Source: Xanthomonas euvesicatoria pv. euvesicatoria (GTDB taxonomy: Bacteria > Pseudomonadota > Gammaproteobacteria > Xanthomonadales > Xanthomonadaceae). Taken from it: a stretch of 44,478 bases of DNA. The stretch is from contig NZ_JAJIUJ010000085.1 in assembly GCF_020880415.1 (NCBI RefSeq), forward strand, positions 1-44,478, in the 5' to 3' direction. The notes below the pieces were generated by a model. The model was not told where the DNA came from. It was given only the letters and a program-made list of their open reading frames with translations, and did not search any database. A program made the translations under genes and the position numbers. Positions 8,833-16,808 of this stretch are shown piece by piece; position 1 is the stretch's first letter, and every line of letters starts with the position of its first letter.

Positions 8833-9318
8833 ATGCAGACCGCCTTTGTCGGCCTGGGTGCCAACCTGGGCCAGGCCGAGGCCAGCGTGCGCGCGGCCAT
8901 CGCCGCGCTGGGCGCCGTGCCGCAGACCACGCTGATCGCCGCTTCGCGTTTGTATCGCACGCCGGCCTGGGGCCGCGAAGACCAGCCCGATTTCATCAAT
9001 GCTGTGGCCCAGCTGCGCACCGGTCTTGCGCCGCTGCCGTTGCTGGAGGCCTTGCTCGGCATCGAACAGGCGTTCGGCCGCGAGCGTCGCGCCGGCGAGC
9101 GCTGGGGCCCGCGCACGCTGGACCTGGACCTGCTGCTGTACGCCGATCAGGTGATCGACCTGCCGCAGTTGCAGGTGCCGCATCCGCATCTGCACGCGCG
9201 CGCCTTCGCCCTGCTGCCGCTGTCGGAGCTGGCGCCGGAGGCGATCATCCCGGGGCATGGAACAGTGCGGCGCGCCCTGCGCGCCATCGATACCTGCGGG
9301 CTGGAGCCGATTGGGTAG
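8833..9318 (+). CDS. folK: 2-amino-4-hydroxy-6-hydroxymethyldihydropteridine pyrophosphokinase
   Basis: 161 residues, normal for HPPK. It transfers pyrophosphate from ATP to the pterin in folate synthesis. Signatures are the start [10 protein letters not shown], then [19 protein letters not shown], and the diagnostic [14 protein letters not shown] with its Mg-binding Asp pair, then [15 protein letters not shown]. It is close behind pcnB (3 bp gap) and 35 bp ahead of panB. The GATAAT sequence at the folK stop (9318-9323) could be a weak internal -10 for panB. Confidence 0.95.
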   Translation: MQTAFVGLGANLGQAEASVRAAIAALGAVPQTTLIAASRLYRTPAWGREDQPDFINAVAQLRTGLAPLPLLEALLGIEQAFGRERRAGERWGPRTLDLDLLLYADQVIDLPQLQVPHPHLHARAFALLPLSELAPEAIIPGHGTVRRALRAIDTCGLEPIG

Positions 9319-9353
9319 ATAATGGCCGGCTTATCACCCCACGTAATGACTTC

Positions 9354-10169
9354 ATGAGCAGCCACGCCGACAGCAAGCCCTGGACCGTGCCCGCCTTGGC
9401 GCAGGCCAAGCGCGAGGGTCGAAAACTGGTCATGTTGACCGCGTACGACGCCGGTTTCGCGCGCACCTTCGACGCCCATGGCGTGGACCTGATCCTGGTC
9501 GGCGATTCGCTCGGCATGGTGGTGCAGGGACACGATTCCACCTTGCCGGTGACCACCGCCGACATGGTCTACCACACCGCCGCGGTGGCCCGTGCGCTCG
9601 ATCGCGCCTTGCTGGTGGCCGACCTGTCGTTCCAAGCCGATGCCACCCCTGAACGTGCATTGGATGCCGCCACCCAGCTGCTGCAGGCCGGCGCGGAAAT
9701 GGTCAAGATCGAAGGCGCCGGGCACAAGCTGGAAGTCATCCGTTACCTGGTCGAGCGCGAGATCCCGGTCTGTTCGCACCTGGGCCTGACGCCGCAATCG
9801 GTGCTGCGGTTTGGCGGCTACAAGTTGCAGGGCCGCGGCGAAGCTGGCGAGCAGCTGCGTCGTGACGCACAGGCGGTGGTCGATGCCGGTGCGAGCTTGT
9901 TGGTGCTGGAATGCGTGCCGACACCGATCGCCACGCAGATCAGCGCCGACCTTAGCGTTCCCACCATCGGAATCGGTGCCGGCCCCGGCTGCGACGGCCA
10001 GGTGCTGGTGATGCACGACATGCTTGGGCTGGACAGTGGCCACCGCCGGCCCAAGTTCGTCAAGGATTTCCTGGCCGAAGGCGGCTCGGTCGCCGGCGCG
10101 GTGCGCGCCTATGCGCAGGCCGTGCGCGACGGCAGCTTTCCCGATGCAGAGCACGCGTACGCCGCATGA
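9354..10169 (+). CDS. panB: 3-methyl-2-oxobutanoate hydroxymethyltransferase
   Basis: 271 residues. It makes ketopantoate from ketoisovalerate using methylene-tetrahydrofolate, the first step to pantothenate; folate synthesis is encoded just upstream. Signatures are [30 protein letters not shown] (metal-binding Asp), MVKIEGAG, and HLGLTPQSV. The ATG overlaps nothing upstream. Its stop overlaps the panC start by 4 bp, indicating translational coupling. Confidence 0.96.
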   Translation: MSSHADSKPWTVPALAQAKREGRKLVMLTAYDAGFARTFDAHGVDLILVGDSLGMVVQGHDSTLPVTTADMVYHTAAVARALDRALLVADLSFQADATPERALDAATQLLQAGAEMVKIEGAGHKLEVIRYLVEREIPVCSHLGLTPQSVLRFGGYKLQGRGEAGEQLRRDAQAVVDAGASLLVLECVPTPIATQISADLSVPTIGIGAGPGCDGQVLVMHDMLGLDSGHRRPKFVKDFLAEGGSVAGAVRAYAQAVRDGSFPDAEHAYAA

Positions 10170-11008
10170 TCCAGACCCTGACCGATCTTTCCGCATTGCG
10201 CGCCCTGGTCAATGGCTGGAAGCGCGAGGGCCTGCGCGTGGCGCTGGTGCCCACCATGGGCAACCTGCACGCCGGGCATTATTCGCTGGTGATGCTGGCG
10301 CGCCAATACGCCGACCGCGTGGTCTCCAGCGTGTTCGTCAACCCGACCCAGTTCGGCCCGAATGAAGATTTTGCGCGCTACCCGCGCACGCCCGAGGCCG
10401 ACCTGCGCGGCCTGGAAGATGCAGGCTGCGATGCGCTGTGGCTGCCGGATGTGGACACCATGTACCCGCTCGGCACCGCGCTGGCTACGCCGATCCACGC
10501 GCCCGGTGTCAGCGATGTGCTGGAAGGCGAGTGCCGGCCAGGGCATTTTGATGGCGTGTGCACCGTCGTGGCGCGCTTGTTCAACCAGGTGCAGCCGGAC
10601 GTGGCCGCCTTCGGCAAGAAGGATTACCAGCAGTTGGCGGTGATCCGGCAGATGGTGGCCGACCTGGCGTTTCCGATCGAAATTTTGGGCGGCAGCATCG
10701 TGCGCGAGGCCGATGGCCTGGCGATGAGTTCACGCAACCAGTATCTGTCGGCGGAAGATCGCCCGATCTCGGCCACGATCCGCAAGGTGCTGTTGCAGAT
10801 GCGCGACAGCTACGCCGCCGGCACGCCGCGTGCGCAGGTGGAAGATGCCGCCAGCCAAGCGCTGGAACAGGCCGGTTTCCGGGTCGATTACGCGGTGGTG
10901 CGGCTGCCTGACCTCAGCGAGCCGGGCGACAGCTACACCGGCGCGCGCGTGGCCTTGATCGCGGCTCGCCTGGGCAACACGCGTCTGATCGACAACCTGG
11001 AATTCTGA
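10166..11008 (+). CDS. panC: Pantothenate synthetase
   Basis: 280 residues. It condenses pantoate with beta-alanine using ATP. Seen: [14 protein letters not shown] (HIGH-like ATP motif), [23 protein letters not shown], and MSSRNQYLS. The start ATG overlaps the panB stop (ATGA). A gap of 176 bp to panD contains a TAAAAT (11147-11152) that may be a separate panD promoter -10, so panD may also be expressed independently. Confidence 0.96.
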   Translation: MIQTLTDLSALRALVNGWKREGLRVALVPTMGNLHAGHYSLVMLARQYADRVVSSVFVNPTQFGPNEDFARYPRTPEADLRGLEDAGCDALWLPDVDTMYPLGTALATPIHAPGVSDVLEGECRPGHFDGVCTVVARLFNQVQPDVAAFGKKDYQQLAVIRQMVADLAFPIEILGGSIVREADGLAMSSRNQYLSAEDRPISATIRKVLLQMRDSYAAGTPRAQVEDAASQALEQAGFRVDYAVVRLPDLSEPGDSYTGARVALIAARLGNTRLIDNLEF

Positions 11009-11184
11009 GCAGGCCGACGCAGCGATGCGGCGTCTGAGCGGTCCGGAGCGCCAGCGAACGGGGGCGCGCGTTTGTTCGCGCTGCGCGGGCCTGAAGCCCT
11101 CACCACCGGCGGCCGCGCAATCCGGTGGGGGGCGGGCGCTTTCCGCTAAAATGCCGGCTTTCCTTTTGTCGTTGCCTTCCGTCC

Positions 11185-11565
11185 ATGCATCTGTCCCTGC
11201 TGAAAGCCAAGATCCACCGCGCCACCGTCACCCATTCCGAGCTCAACTACGAAGGCTCGATCGCCATCGACGGCCTGCTGCTGGAAGCGACCGGCATCCG
11301 CGAATTCGAACAGGTCCATATCTGGGACGTCACCAACGGTGCGCGTTTCAGCACCTATGCCATCCGCGCCGAAGAGGGCAGCGGCATCATGTCGCTCAAC
11401 GGCGGCGCAGCGCGTCACGTGCAGGTGGGCGATCTGATCATCGTGGCGGCGTTCGCCAGCATGAGCGAAGACGAAGCCAAGACCTTCAAGCCCAATCTGG
11501 TATATGTGAACGCGCACAACGCGATCTCCCACACCAACCACAGCATCCCCACGCAGGCCGCATGA
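11185..11565 (+). CDS. panD: Aspartate 1-decarboxylase proenzyme
   Basis: 126 residues. It makes beta-alanine from aspartate and supplies PanC. The proenzyme is self-cleaved between Gly24 and Ser25 ([10 protein letters not shown]), leaving a pyruvoyl group on Ser25; both residues are present at exactly the family position. Further signatures are [12 protein letters not shown] and [12 protein letters not shown]. The start at ATG 11185 is set by the family N-terminus [13 protein letters not shown]. The stop TGA overlaps the pgi ATG by 4 bp. Confidence 0.96.
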
Positions 11566-13076
11566 CACAGACCAACGGATTCGACGCGCTTCACGCCCAC
11601 GCCCAGCGCCTGCGCGGCGCTGCCATCCCCGCATTGCTTGCCGCCGAGCCGCAGCGGCCCACGCAGTACGCCAGGCAAGTCGGTCCGTTGTATTTCAACT
11701 TCGCGCGGCAGAAGTACGACCGCGCCGCGCTTGATGCGTTGTTCGCCATCGCGCGCGAGCGCGATCTGGCCGGCGCGTTCCAGCGCCTGTTCCGTGGCGA
11801 GCAGGTCAATGTCACCGAACAACGCGCGGCCTTGCATACCGCATTGCGCGGCGATTTGACCGACGCGCCCGTGGCATCGGAGGCCTACGCCACCGCTGCA
11901 GAAGTGCGCCAACGCATGGGTGCGTTGATCCAGCAGCTGGAAGCGACCGAGGTCACCGACATCGTCAGTGTCGGCATCGGTGGCTCGGACCTGGGTCCGC
12001 GGCTGGTGGCCGATGCACTGCGTCCGGTGAGTGGGGCGCGGTTCCGCGTGCACTTCGTCTCCAACGTCGACGGTGCGGCGATGCAGCGCACGCTGGCCAC
12101 GCTGGATCCGGCACGCACCGCCGGCATCCTGATCTCCAAGACCTTCGGCACCCAGGAAACCCTGCTCAACGGCAGCATCCTGCATGCCTGGCTCGGTGGC
12201 AGCGAGCGGCTGTACGCAGTCAGCGCCAACCCCGAGCGCGCCGCCAAGGCCTTCGATATCGCACCGGGCCGCGTGCTGCCGATGTGGGATTGGGTGGGCG
12301 GGCGCTACTCGCTGTGGTCGGCAGTGGGTTTCCCGATTGCATTGGCCATTGGTTTCGAACGTTTCGAACAACTGCTGGAAGGCGCCGCGCAGTTCGATGC
12401 ACATGTGCTCAACACGCCGCTGGAAGAAAACGTCGCGGTGTTGCACGGCCTGACCGCAGTGTGGAACCGCAACCTGCTCGGTAGCGCCACGCACGCGGTG
12501 ATGACCTACGACCAGCGCCTGGCGCTGCTGCCGTCGTACCTGCAGCAGCTGGTGATGGAGAGCCTGGGCAAGCGCGTCAAGCTCGACGGCTCGGCAGTGG
12601 ACAGCGACACCGTGTCGGTGTGGTGGGGCGGCGCGGGCACCGATGTGCAGCACAGCTTCTTCCAGGCGCTGCATCAGGGAACCAGCGTGGTGCCGGCCGA
12701 TTTCATCGGCACCGTGCACAACGACGACCCGTACGCGGAAAACCATGTCGCGCTGATGGCCAACGTGCTGGCGCAGACCGAGGCGCTGGCCAATGGCCAG
12801 GACAGCAGCGACCCGCATCGCAGCTACCCGGGCGGCCGCCCGAGCACGGTGATCCTGCTCGATGCGCTCACCCCGCAGGCACTGGGCGGGCTGATCTCGA
12901 TGTACGAGCACAGCGTCTATGTGCAATCGGTGATGTGGGGCATCAATGCGTTCGACCAGTTCGGCGTGGAGCTGGGCAAGCAGCTGGCCAGCCAGTTGCT
13001 GCCGGCGCTGAAGGGCGAAGCGGCCGATGTGGCCGACCCGGTGACACGCGAGCTTCTGAGCAAGTTGCGCGGCTGA
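11562..13076 (+). CDS. pgi: Glucose-6-phosphate isomerase
   Basis: 504 residues. It interconverts glucose-6-P and fructose-6-P. Recognised segments are [10 protein letters not shown], the SIS-domain [74 protein letters not shown], and [27 protein letters not shown] near the end (a PGI signature). The start is chosen at the ATGA overlap with panD. The frame stays open further upstream, but there it crosses panD. The pan operon and pgi share one message, ending at the terminator at 13103. Confidence 0.96.
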
Positions 13077-13102
13077 GCAGTTGCGCATCGCACAGACAGA
13101 GA

Positions 13103-13130
13103 ACGGGGCCTGCGGGCCCCGTCTTGTTTT
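13103..13130 (+). terminator. Terminator after pgi
   Basis: ACGGGGCC (13103-13110) pairs with GGCCCCGT (13115-13122) over a TGCG loop, then CTTGTTTT. Confidence 0.85.
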
Positions 13131-13166
13131 GGACGACATGGCCGACTGCGTTGAGGTCAAAATGGA

Positions 13167-13190
13167 CAAATTTCCTAAATTGGGAATTTG
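13167..13190 (+). promoter_or_regulatory. Likely operator of the toxin-antitoxin pair
   Basis: CAAATTTCC, 6-bp spacer, GGGAATTTG: a 9-bp inverted repeat with one mismatch, 41 bp upstream of the antitoxin ATG in a short AT-rich stretch. Phd/YefM-type antitoxins normally repress their own promoter through such a dyad. Confidence 0.6.
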
Positions 13191-13230
13191 AGAGTAGGCT
13201 GATCGCCAACACTCCGTCCGGACTGCCCCC

Positions 13231-13575
13231 ATGTCGCGCTTCCAGGATCTGCCCGATCTCGAAAAATCCCCCGCTGCCGACATCAAGGTAAAAGGTTGGC
13301 CCAGCCTGATGCGCAAGGTGCGCTCGCACGGGGCGGTGGTGATCACCAACCACAATCATCCCGAAGCGGTAGTGGTGGATGCCGAGGCGTATCGGCGCCT
13401 GGTCAATCAGGCGAGTGCGGCGGCCGCAACCTCGGCGCGCGCGCAGTCGCTGCAGGCTTTGCAGGCGAAGTTCGACGCGCATCTTGCCGCAGCGACCGAG
13501 GGTGCGGGCGTGGCCAAGGCGATCGCCACGCCGGCGCGCCGCGGCCGCAAGGTCGCCTTGGGCCCGTCGCTGTAA
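13231..13575 (+). CDS. Phd/YefM-type antitoxin
   Basis: 114 residues. The N-terminal 60 match the prevent-host-death fold: short beta-prone segment, helix with PSLMRKVRSHGAVVITNH, then EAVVVDAEAYRRL, the hallmark of Phd/YefM proteins. The C-terminal half is longer than in many family members: an Ala/Arg-rich segment ending ARRGRKVALGPSL, likely the toxin-binding tail that is disordered when free. The next gene starts 3 bp after the stop and encodes a zeta-like P-loop protein, so this is the antitoxin of a two-gene module. Confidence 0.82.
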   Translation: MSRFQDLPDLEKSPAADIKVKGWPSLMRKVRSHGAVVITNHNHPEAVVVDAEAYRRLVNQASAAAATSARAQSLQALQAKFDAHLAAATEGAGVAKAIATPARRGRKVALGPSL

Positions 13576-13578
13576 GCG

Positions 13579-14202
13579 ATGGGCAATCTTCTGGTGCTGG
13601 CTGGCGTCAATGGTGCAGGCAAGAGTTCGTTACTGGGTCGTTTTCTGCAAGAGGACGGCGCCACCTGGTTCAACCCGGACGCCTTCACCAGGGACTTGGT
13701 GGAGCAGGGCTGGGCGCCTGCAGAAGCGAACGCGCAGGCCTGGCAGGAAGGCGTACGGCGGCTGCGCCAGGCCATGGCCGATAACAGCGATTTCGCCTTC
13801 GAAACCACGCTGGGCGCCACGACCATTCCGCGCCTGCTGCGCGAAGCCTGTGCCCAGCACACGGTGGCGGTCTGGTTCTGCGGGTTGGCGACGGTGGAGC
13901 TGCACATCGAGCGCGTGGCGGCGCGGGTTGCGGCTGGCGGACATGCCATTCCCGAACACAAGATCCGCGAGCGTTACGATGCCTCGCGGGCCAACCTGAT
14001 CGCGTTGCTGCCCGATCTGGCCGTGCTGCATGTCTACGACAACAGCGCACCGGCCGATGCCGCGGGTCAGGCATCGCCCATGCTGGTACTGGAACTGGAC
14101 CGCAGCGGCCTGCAATACCCGCAGACGCCGGACCAATTGGCGCAGGTACCCGATTGGGCCAAGCCCATCGTGATGACGGCGCTGGAGTTACGGCAGTGCT
14201 GA
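13579..14202 (+). CDS. Zeta-type P-loop toxin
   Basis: 207 residues. A Walker A motif starts at the N-terminus (GVNGAGKSS, residues 9-17), then FNPDAF near 31-36 (substrate-side Asp), and FAFETTLG near 74, all in the order seen in zeta toxins and related UDP-GlcNAc kinases. Zeta toxins phosphorylate UDP-GlcNAc derivatives and poison wall synthesis; the substrate here is not proven. The partner gene is Phd-like rather than epsilon. The start ATG is 3 bp after the antitoxin stop. The end is followed by a REP-like inverted repeat. Confidence 0.82.
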   Translation: MGNLLVLAGVNGAGKSSLLGRFLQEDGATWFNPDAFTRDLVEQGWAPAEANAQAWQEGVRRLRQAMADNSDFAFETTLGATTIPRLLREACAQHTVAVWFCGLATVELHIERVAARVAAGGHAIPEHKIRERYDASRANLIALLPDLAVLHVYDNSAPADAAGQASPMLVLELDRSGLQYPQTPDQLAQVPDWAKPIVMTALELRQC

Positions 14203-14267
14203 GCGGCGCACTCAGGCACGTGCGTCAGATCCGTCTCACCGACGTAGCCAGAGACCCATCGACCGTA

Positions 14268-14340
14268 CCCGTAGGAGCGCACCGGCGCGCGACAGGCCAC
14301 ATCGGCAACGCTCCTCGTGCCCGTGCGCGCTCCTACCGGT
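14268..14340. repeat. REP-like inverted repeat pair
   Basis: CCCGTAGGAGCGC (14268-14280) and its inverted copy GCGCTCCTACCGG (14327-14339) bracket about 46 bp of GC-rich DNA. The GTAGGAGCGC core followed by GC-rich hairpin sequence is typical of the dispersed intergenic repeats of xanthomonads. It lies between the convergent toxin and phoX genes, where it could also act as a bidirectional terminator. Confidence 0.6.
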
Positions 14341-14418
14341 CTGCGACAGCAGCGGGAATGCCCCGCTGCACGTGTCGGCTGTCGCGTCATCCAGCGCCGC
14401 AACTGGAAACGGCAGCGC

Positions 14419-16374
14419 TTACGCCTTGCTCAACTGCACGGCCACCGGGTCGCCGGTGAGATAACCCACCGCTCCACCGAAGCGGTCCTTGTAGTTGGCG
14501 CGGACCAACGGATCCAGGGTGGCCTTGACGGTGTCGTGCAGCGGGCTTTCCCAGTCGCCGGGATGCTGGAAGTTGCTCATCACGTAGGTCCAGCCGTGGA
14601 TCTCGTCGACGGCGTGCAGGCCGGTCGATTCGGCGCCGGCCGGCACCGACAGCACGCGCGTCAACGTGCCGCTGTCCACGTTGTAGGCCCACAGGAAATT
14701 GTTGACATGCAGGCTGCTGTCTTCGCCGATGAACAAGGTGCGCAGCGATTCGGAGAACTTGAGGTTGTCTGGGTTGGCGATCCGTTCGGGGTCGGCCAGG
14801 TTGCCCAGTGCGTCGGCCTTGGCCAGGTTGTGGCCGGTGAGGGCAGCCGGGGCGGCCATGTCGATCGGCACCCAATCGCTGTGGATCGGGGCGCCCTGGC
14901 TGTCGCGCTGGCCGCCACGCAGGTTCAAGGCGTACACCGCGCCAGCTTCCGGACCCTGCACTTTCACATCGCCCGAGCCGTTGAGCATGCTGGTGACGAT
15001 GTAGGACATCGCCATGTAGGCGACCTTGTCGCGTGCGTTGACGGTGGTGCCTTCGAGCTTGGTGAAGCCCAGGCTGCCGCCGGCCAGCGCGGCATAGCGA
15101 TGGGTTTCCAGATACGTGGCAGCCTTCTCCATGCCGGGTTTGATGCGGATCCAGTTGAAGGTGCCGTTGAACGGAATCTTGGTGAACGAAGCATCGCCCG
15201 GGTCGCTCAGGTGCACGTCGAGGATGTCGGCGGCGGTGAGGCGGTCGGCCATGGCCTGGATCTCGGCACTGGTGGCGTGGCCGAGCTTGATCCAGCGCAG
15301 CGTGGCCGCGCCCGGGCCGATGCCCGAGGTCTGGTGCCACTTGCCGACATACAACGTGCCGGCGGAGAGATCGGCCTTGCGGTCGGCGATGAACATGAAG
15401 AGCCCGCCGTTGGTCGCGTCGTCGCCCATCAGCACGGTGCGCTGGTCGGGCATCACCTGCACCAGCTCGTGCGAGATGCGGCCCAGGCAGTAGTGCTTGC
15501 GCACGCTGCCGGTGCCGTCCGGGTGCACGGTGATTTCTGGCAGATGGCCGTAGTGGTACGGATTGGCTTTATTCGGGTCGCCGTACAGATGCGTGCTGTA
15601 GCTGCGGAACTGGGTGTTGCCGGCCAATGCCGTGGCATCGGGCTCGTATTCTTCGCTGGACAGGTGGGTATTCCACGGCGACAGGCTGGCGCCGCAGGTG
15701 GTCCACAGCCCATGGACCGGTGCGGTGTCGACGTTGTGGTACTTCACCAGCGAGAGCTTGCCGGTGGCCGGGTCCTGATCCAGCGTCAACACGGCGATCG
15801 GCGCAGGCAGGTGACGGTTGGTGTCGTTGCCGGCCTGGTCGCGGGTGGTGTATTCGAACTGCACCACTGCGAACACGTGGTTGCCCTTGACGCCCGGCAC
15901 CTTGGCATTGGGCAGGGTCAGTAGCGAGGAGCCGTCCGGGCAATCGGAAAAGAACGGACGTTCGGCACCGGGTTTGGAGCGGTCGATGATCGGGCGATGC
16001 TGGATGTCGTAGTACCCGCCAGCCAGCACGGTGCCGCCGTTGCCGTCCGGCACCTGATCGCCGGTGATGAAGAAGGGGTGGTAGGCCAGTGCGTAGCGCT
16101 GCGTGCTGCCGTCGCTGCGGGTCACGCTGAGTGCCGAACCGACCGTGGTGGTGGCCATTGCCGCCGGGTCGGCCAGGCTCGGCGCCGGCATGCCGTGGAA
16201 GGTGGCCGAGACCAGGCGGGGCGGGTTCTCCGATGGCCGCAACGGGCGCGCGGCCCACGCCGCACCGCCAAGCTGTTGCAGGGCGGCAGCGCTGGCGTTG
16301 CCGAGCGGCAACAGGGGAACGGCCGCCAGCAATTGCATCAGGCGACGACGGGAGGGGTCGGGGGAGGGGGACAT
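14419..16374 (-). CDS. phoX: PhoX-family alkaline phosphatase, Tat-exported
   Basis: 651 residues. The start at 16374 gives MSPSPDPSRRRLMQLLAAV, a twin-arginine signal (SRRRLM, residues 8-13), then a hydrophobic stretch and ASAAA. This fits a cofactor-loaded enzyme folded before export. Family pattern of PhoX/DUF839: FFSDCPDGSSLLTLPN, LWTTCGASLSPWNTHLSSEEYEP (Cys and Glu residues of the metal centre), YGHLPEITVHPDG, and GEDSSLHVNNFLWAYN. PhoX enzymes are Ca/Fe-dependent periplasmic phosphomonoesterases that release phosphate under starvation. A Pho-box-like site lies 75 bp upstream. The frame is open further upstream to 16953, but that part has no homology pattern and would remove the Tat signal from the N-terminus. 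Confidence 0.92.
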   Translation of the reverse strand: MSPSPDPSRRRLMQLLAAVPLLPLGNASAAALQQLGGAAWAARPLRPSENPPRLVSATFHGMPAPSLADPAAMATTTVGSALSVTRSDGSTQRYALAYHPFFITGDQVPDGNGGTVLAGGYYDIQHRPIIDRSKPGAERPFFSDCPDGSSLLTLPNAKVPGVKGNHVFAVVQFEYTTRDQAGNDTNRHLPAPIAVLTLDQDPATGKLSLVKYHNVDTAPVHGLWTTCGASLSPWNTHLSSEEYEPDATALAGNTQFRSYSTHLYGDPNKANPYHYGHLPEITVHPDGTGSVRKHYCLGRISHELVQVMPDQRTVLMGDDATNGGLFMFIADRKADLSAGTLYVGKWHQTSGIGPGAATLRWIKLGHATSAEIQAMADRLTAADILDVHLSDPGDASFTKIPFNGTFNWIRIKPGMEKAATYLETHRYAALAGGSLGFTKLEGTTVNARDKVAYMAMSYIVTSMLNGSGDVKVQGPEAGAVYALNLRGGQRDSQGAPIHSDWVPIDMAAPAALTGHNLAKADALGNLADPERIANPDNLKFSESLRTLFIGEDSSLHVNNFLWAYNVDSGTLTRVLSVPAGAESTGLHAVDEIHGWTYVMSNFQHPGDWESPLHDTVKATLDPLVRANYKDRFGGAVGYLTGDPVAVQLSKA

Positions 16375-16808
16375 CGAAACTCCAGGCAAAGGCGACGATC
16401 GACGATGGCAATGGCGCATCGCCAAGCCGGTCACGCTAGGCCGCTGGTATGACACTTGTTTGACAGCAGGCTCACCCGTTGGCCTGGGTTCGAACGTGTC
16501 GTGGCAAGCGAGCGCTGCCAGGTTCCCTTGACACGCCGATGCTGCGCATTGGTCAGACCGGCGGGTGGTGCGATGCAGCAAAGTGCATCTGCTCGCGCTG
16601 TCAGACGCGGCAGCGGATTGGGTGGTTTTGCGCGGTTTCACAGGTGCTGCCGGTATTCCAATGCTATAGCCGCGGCCAATAAGTTGCCCGGTATTCGGCA
16701 TACGGGCAGCTGTGGTTGACAGGGTAGGGGAATCACGCAAGCGTACGCCGCCTAATGGCCTGCGGCGCAACGCGTCGCCGTGGGAGAACCACCCTGGAGA
16801 AACGAATC
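16375..16808. other. Divergent intergenic region phoX / beta-glucosidase
   Basis: About 430 bp. It holds the Pho box on the phoX side. On the other side there is a Shine-Dalgarno GGAG before the beta-glucosidase TTG. No further clear promoter, operator or RNA was seen. Confidence 0.45.
16449..16466 (-). promoter_or_regulatory. Pho box upstream of phoX
   Basis: Minus strand CTGTCAAACAAGTGTCAT: two CTGTCA/GTGTCA half-sites 11 bp apart, matching the PhoB consensus of direct repeats CTGTCAT-n4-CTGTCA. It lies 75 bp before the phoX start codon, a normal activator position. Confidence 0.7.

Noticed and set aside
7507..9258. 583-residue minus-strand frame opposite pcnB and folK
   Set aside because: Low-complexity Gln/Arg/His-rich translation spanning two well-recognised genes on the other strand.
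11415..13355. Long minus-strand frame opposite panD and pgi
   Set aside because: No recognisable domain; both genes on the plus strand are certain.
14317..15924. 535-residue plus-strand frame opposite phoX
   Set aside because: Val/His/Gly-rich shadow; phoX on the other strand has a Tat signal, family motifs and a Pho box.
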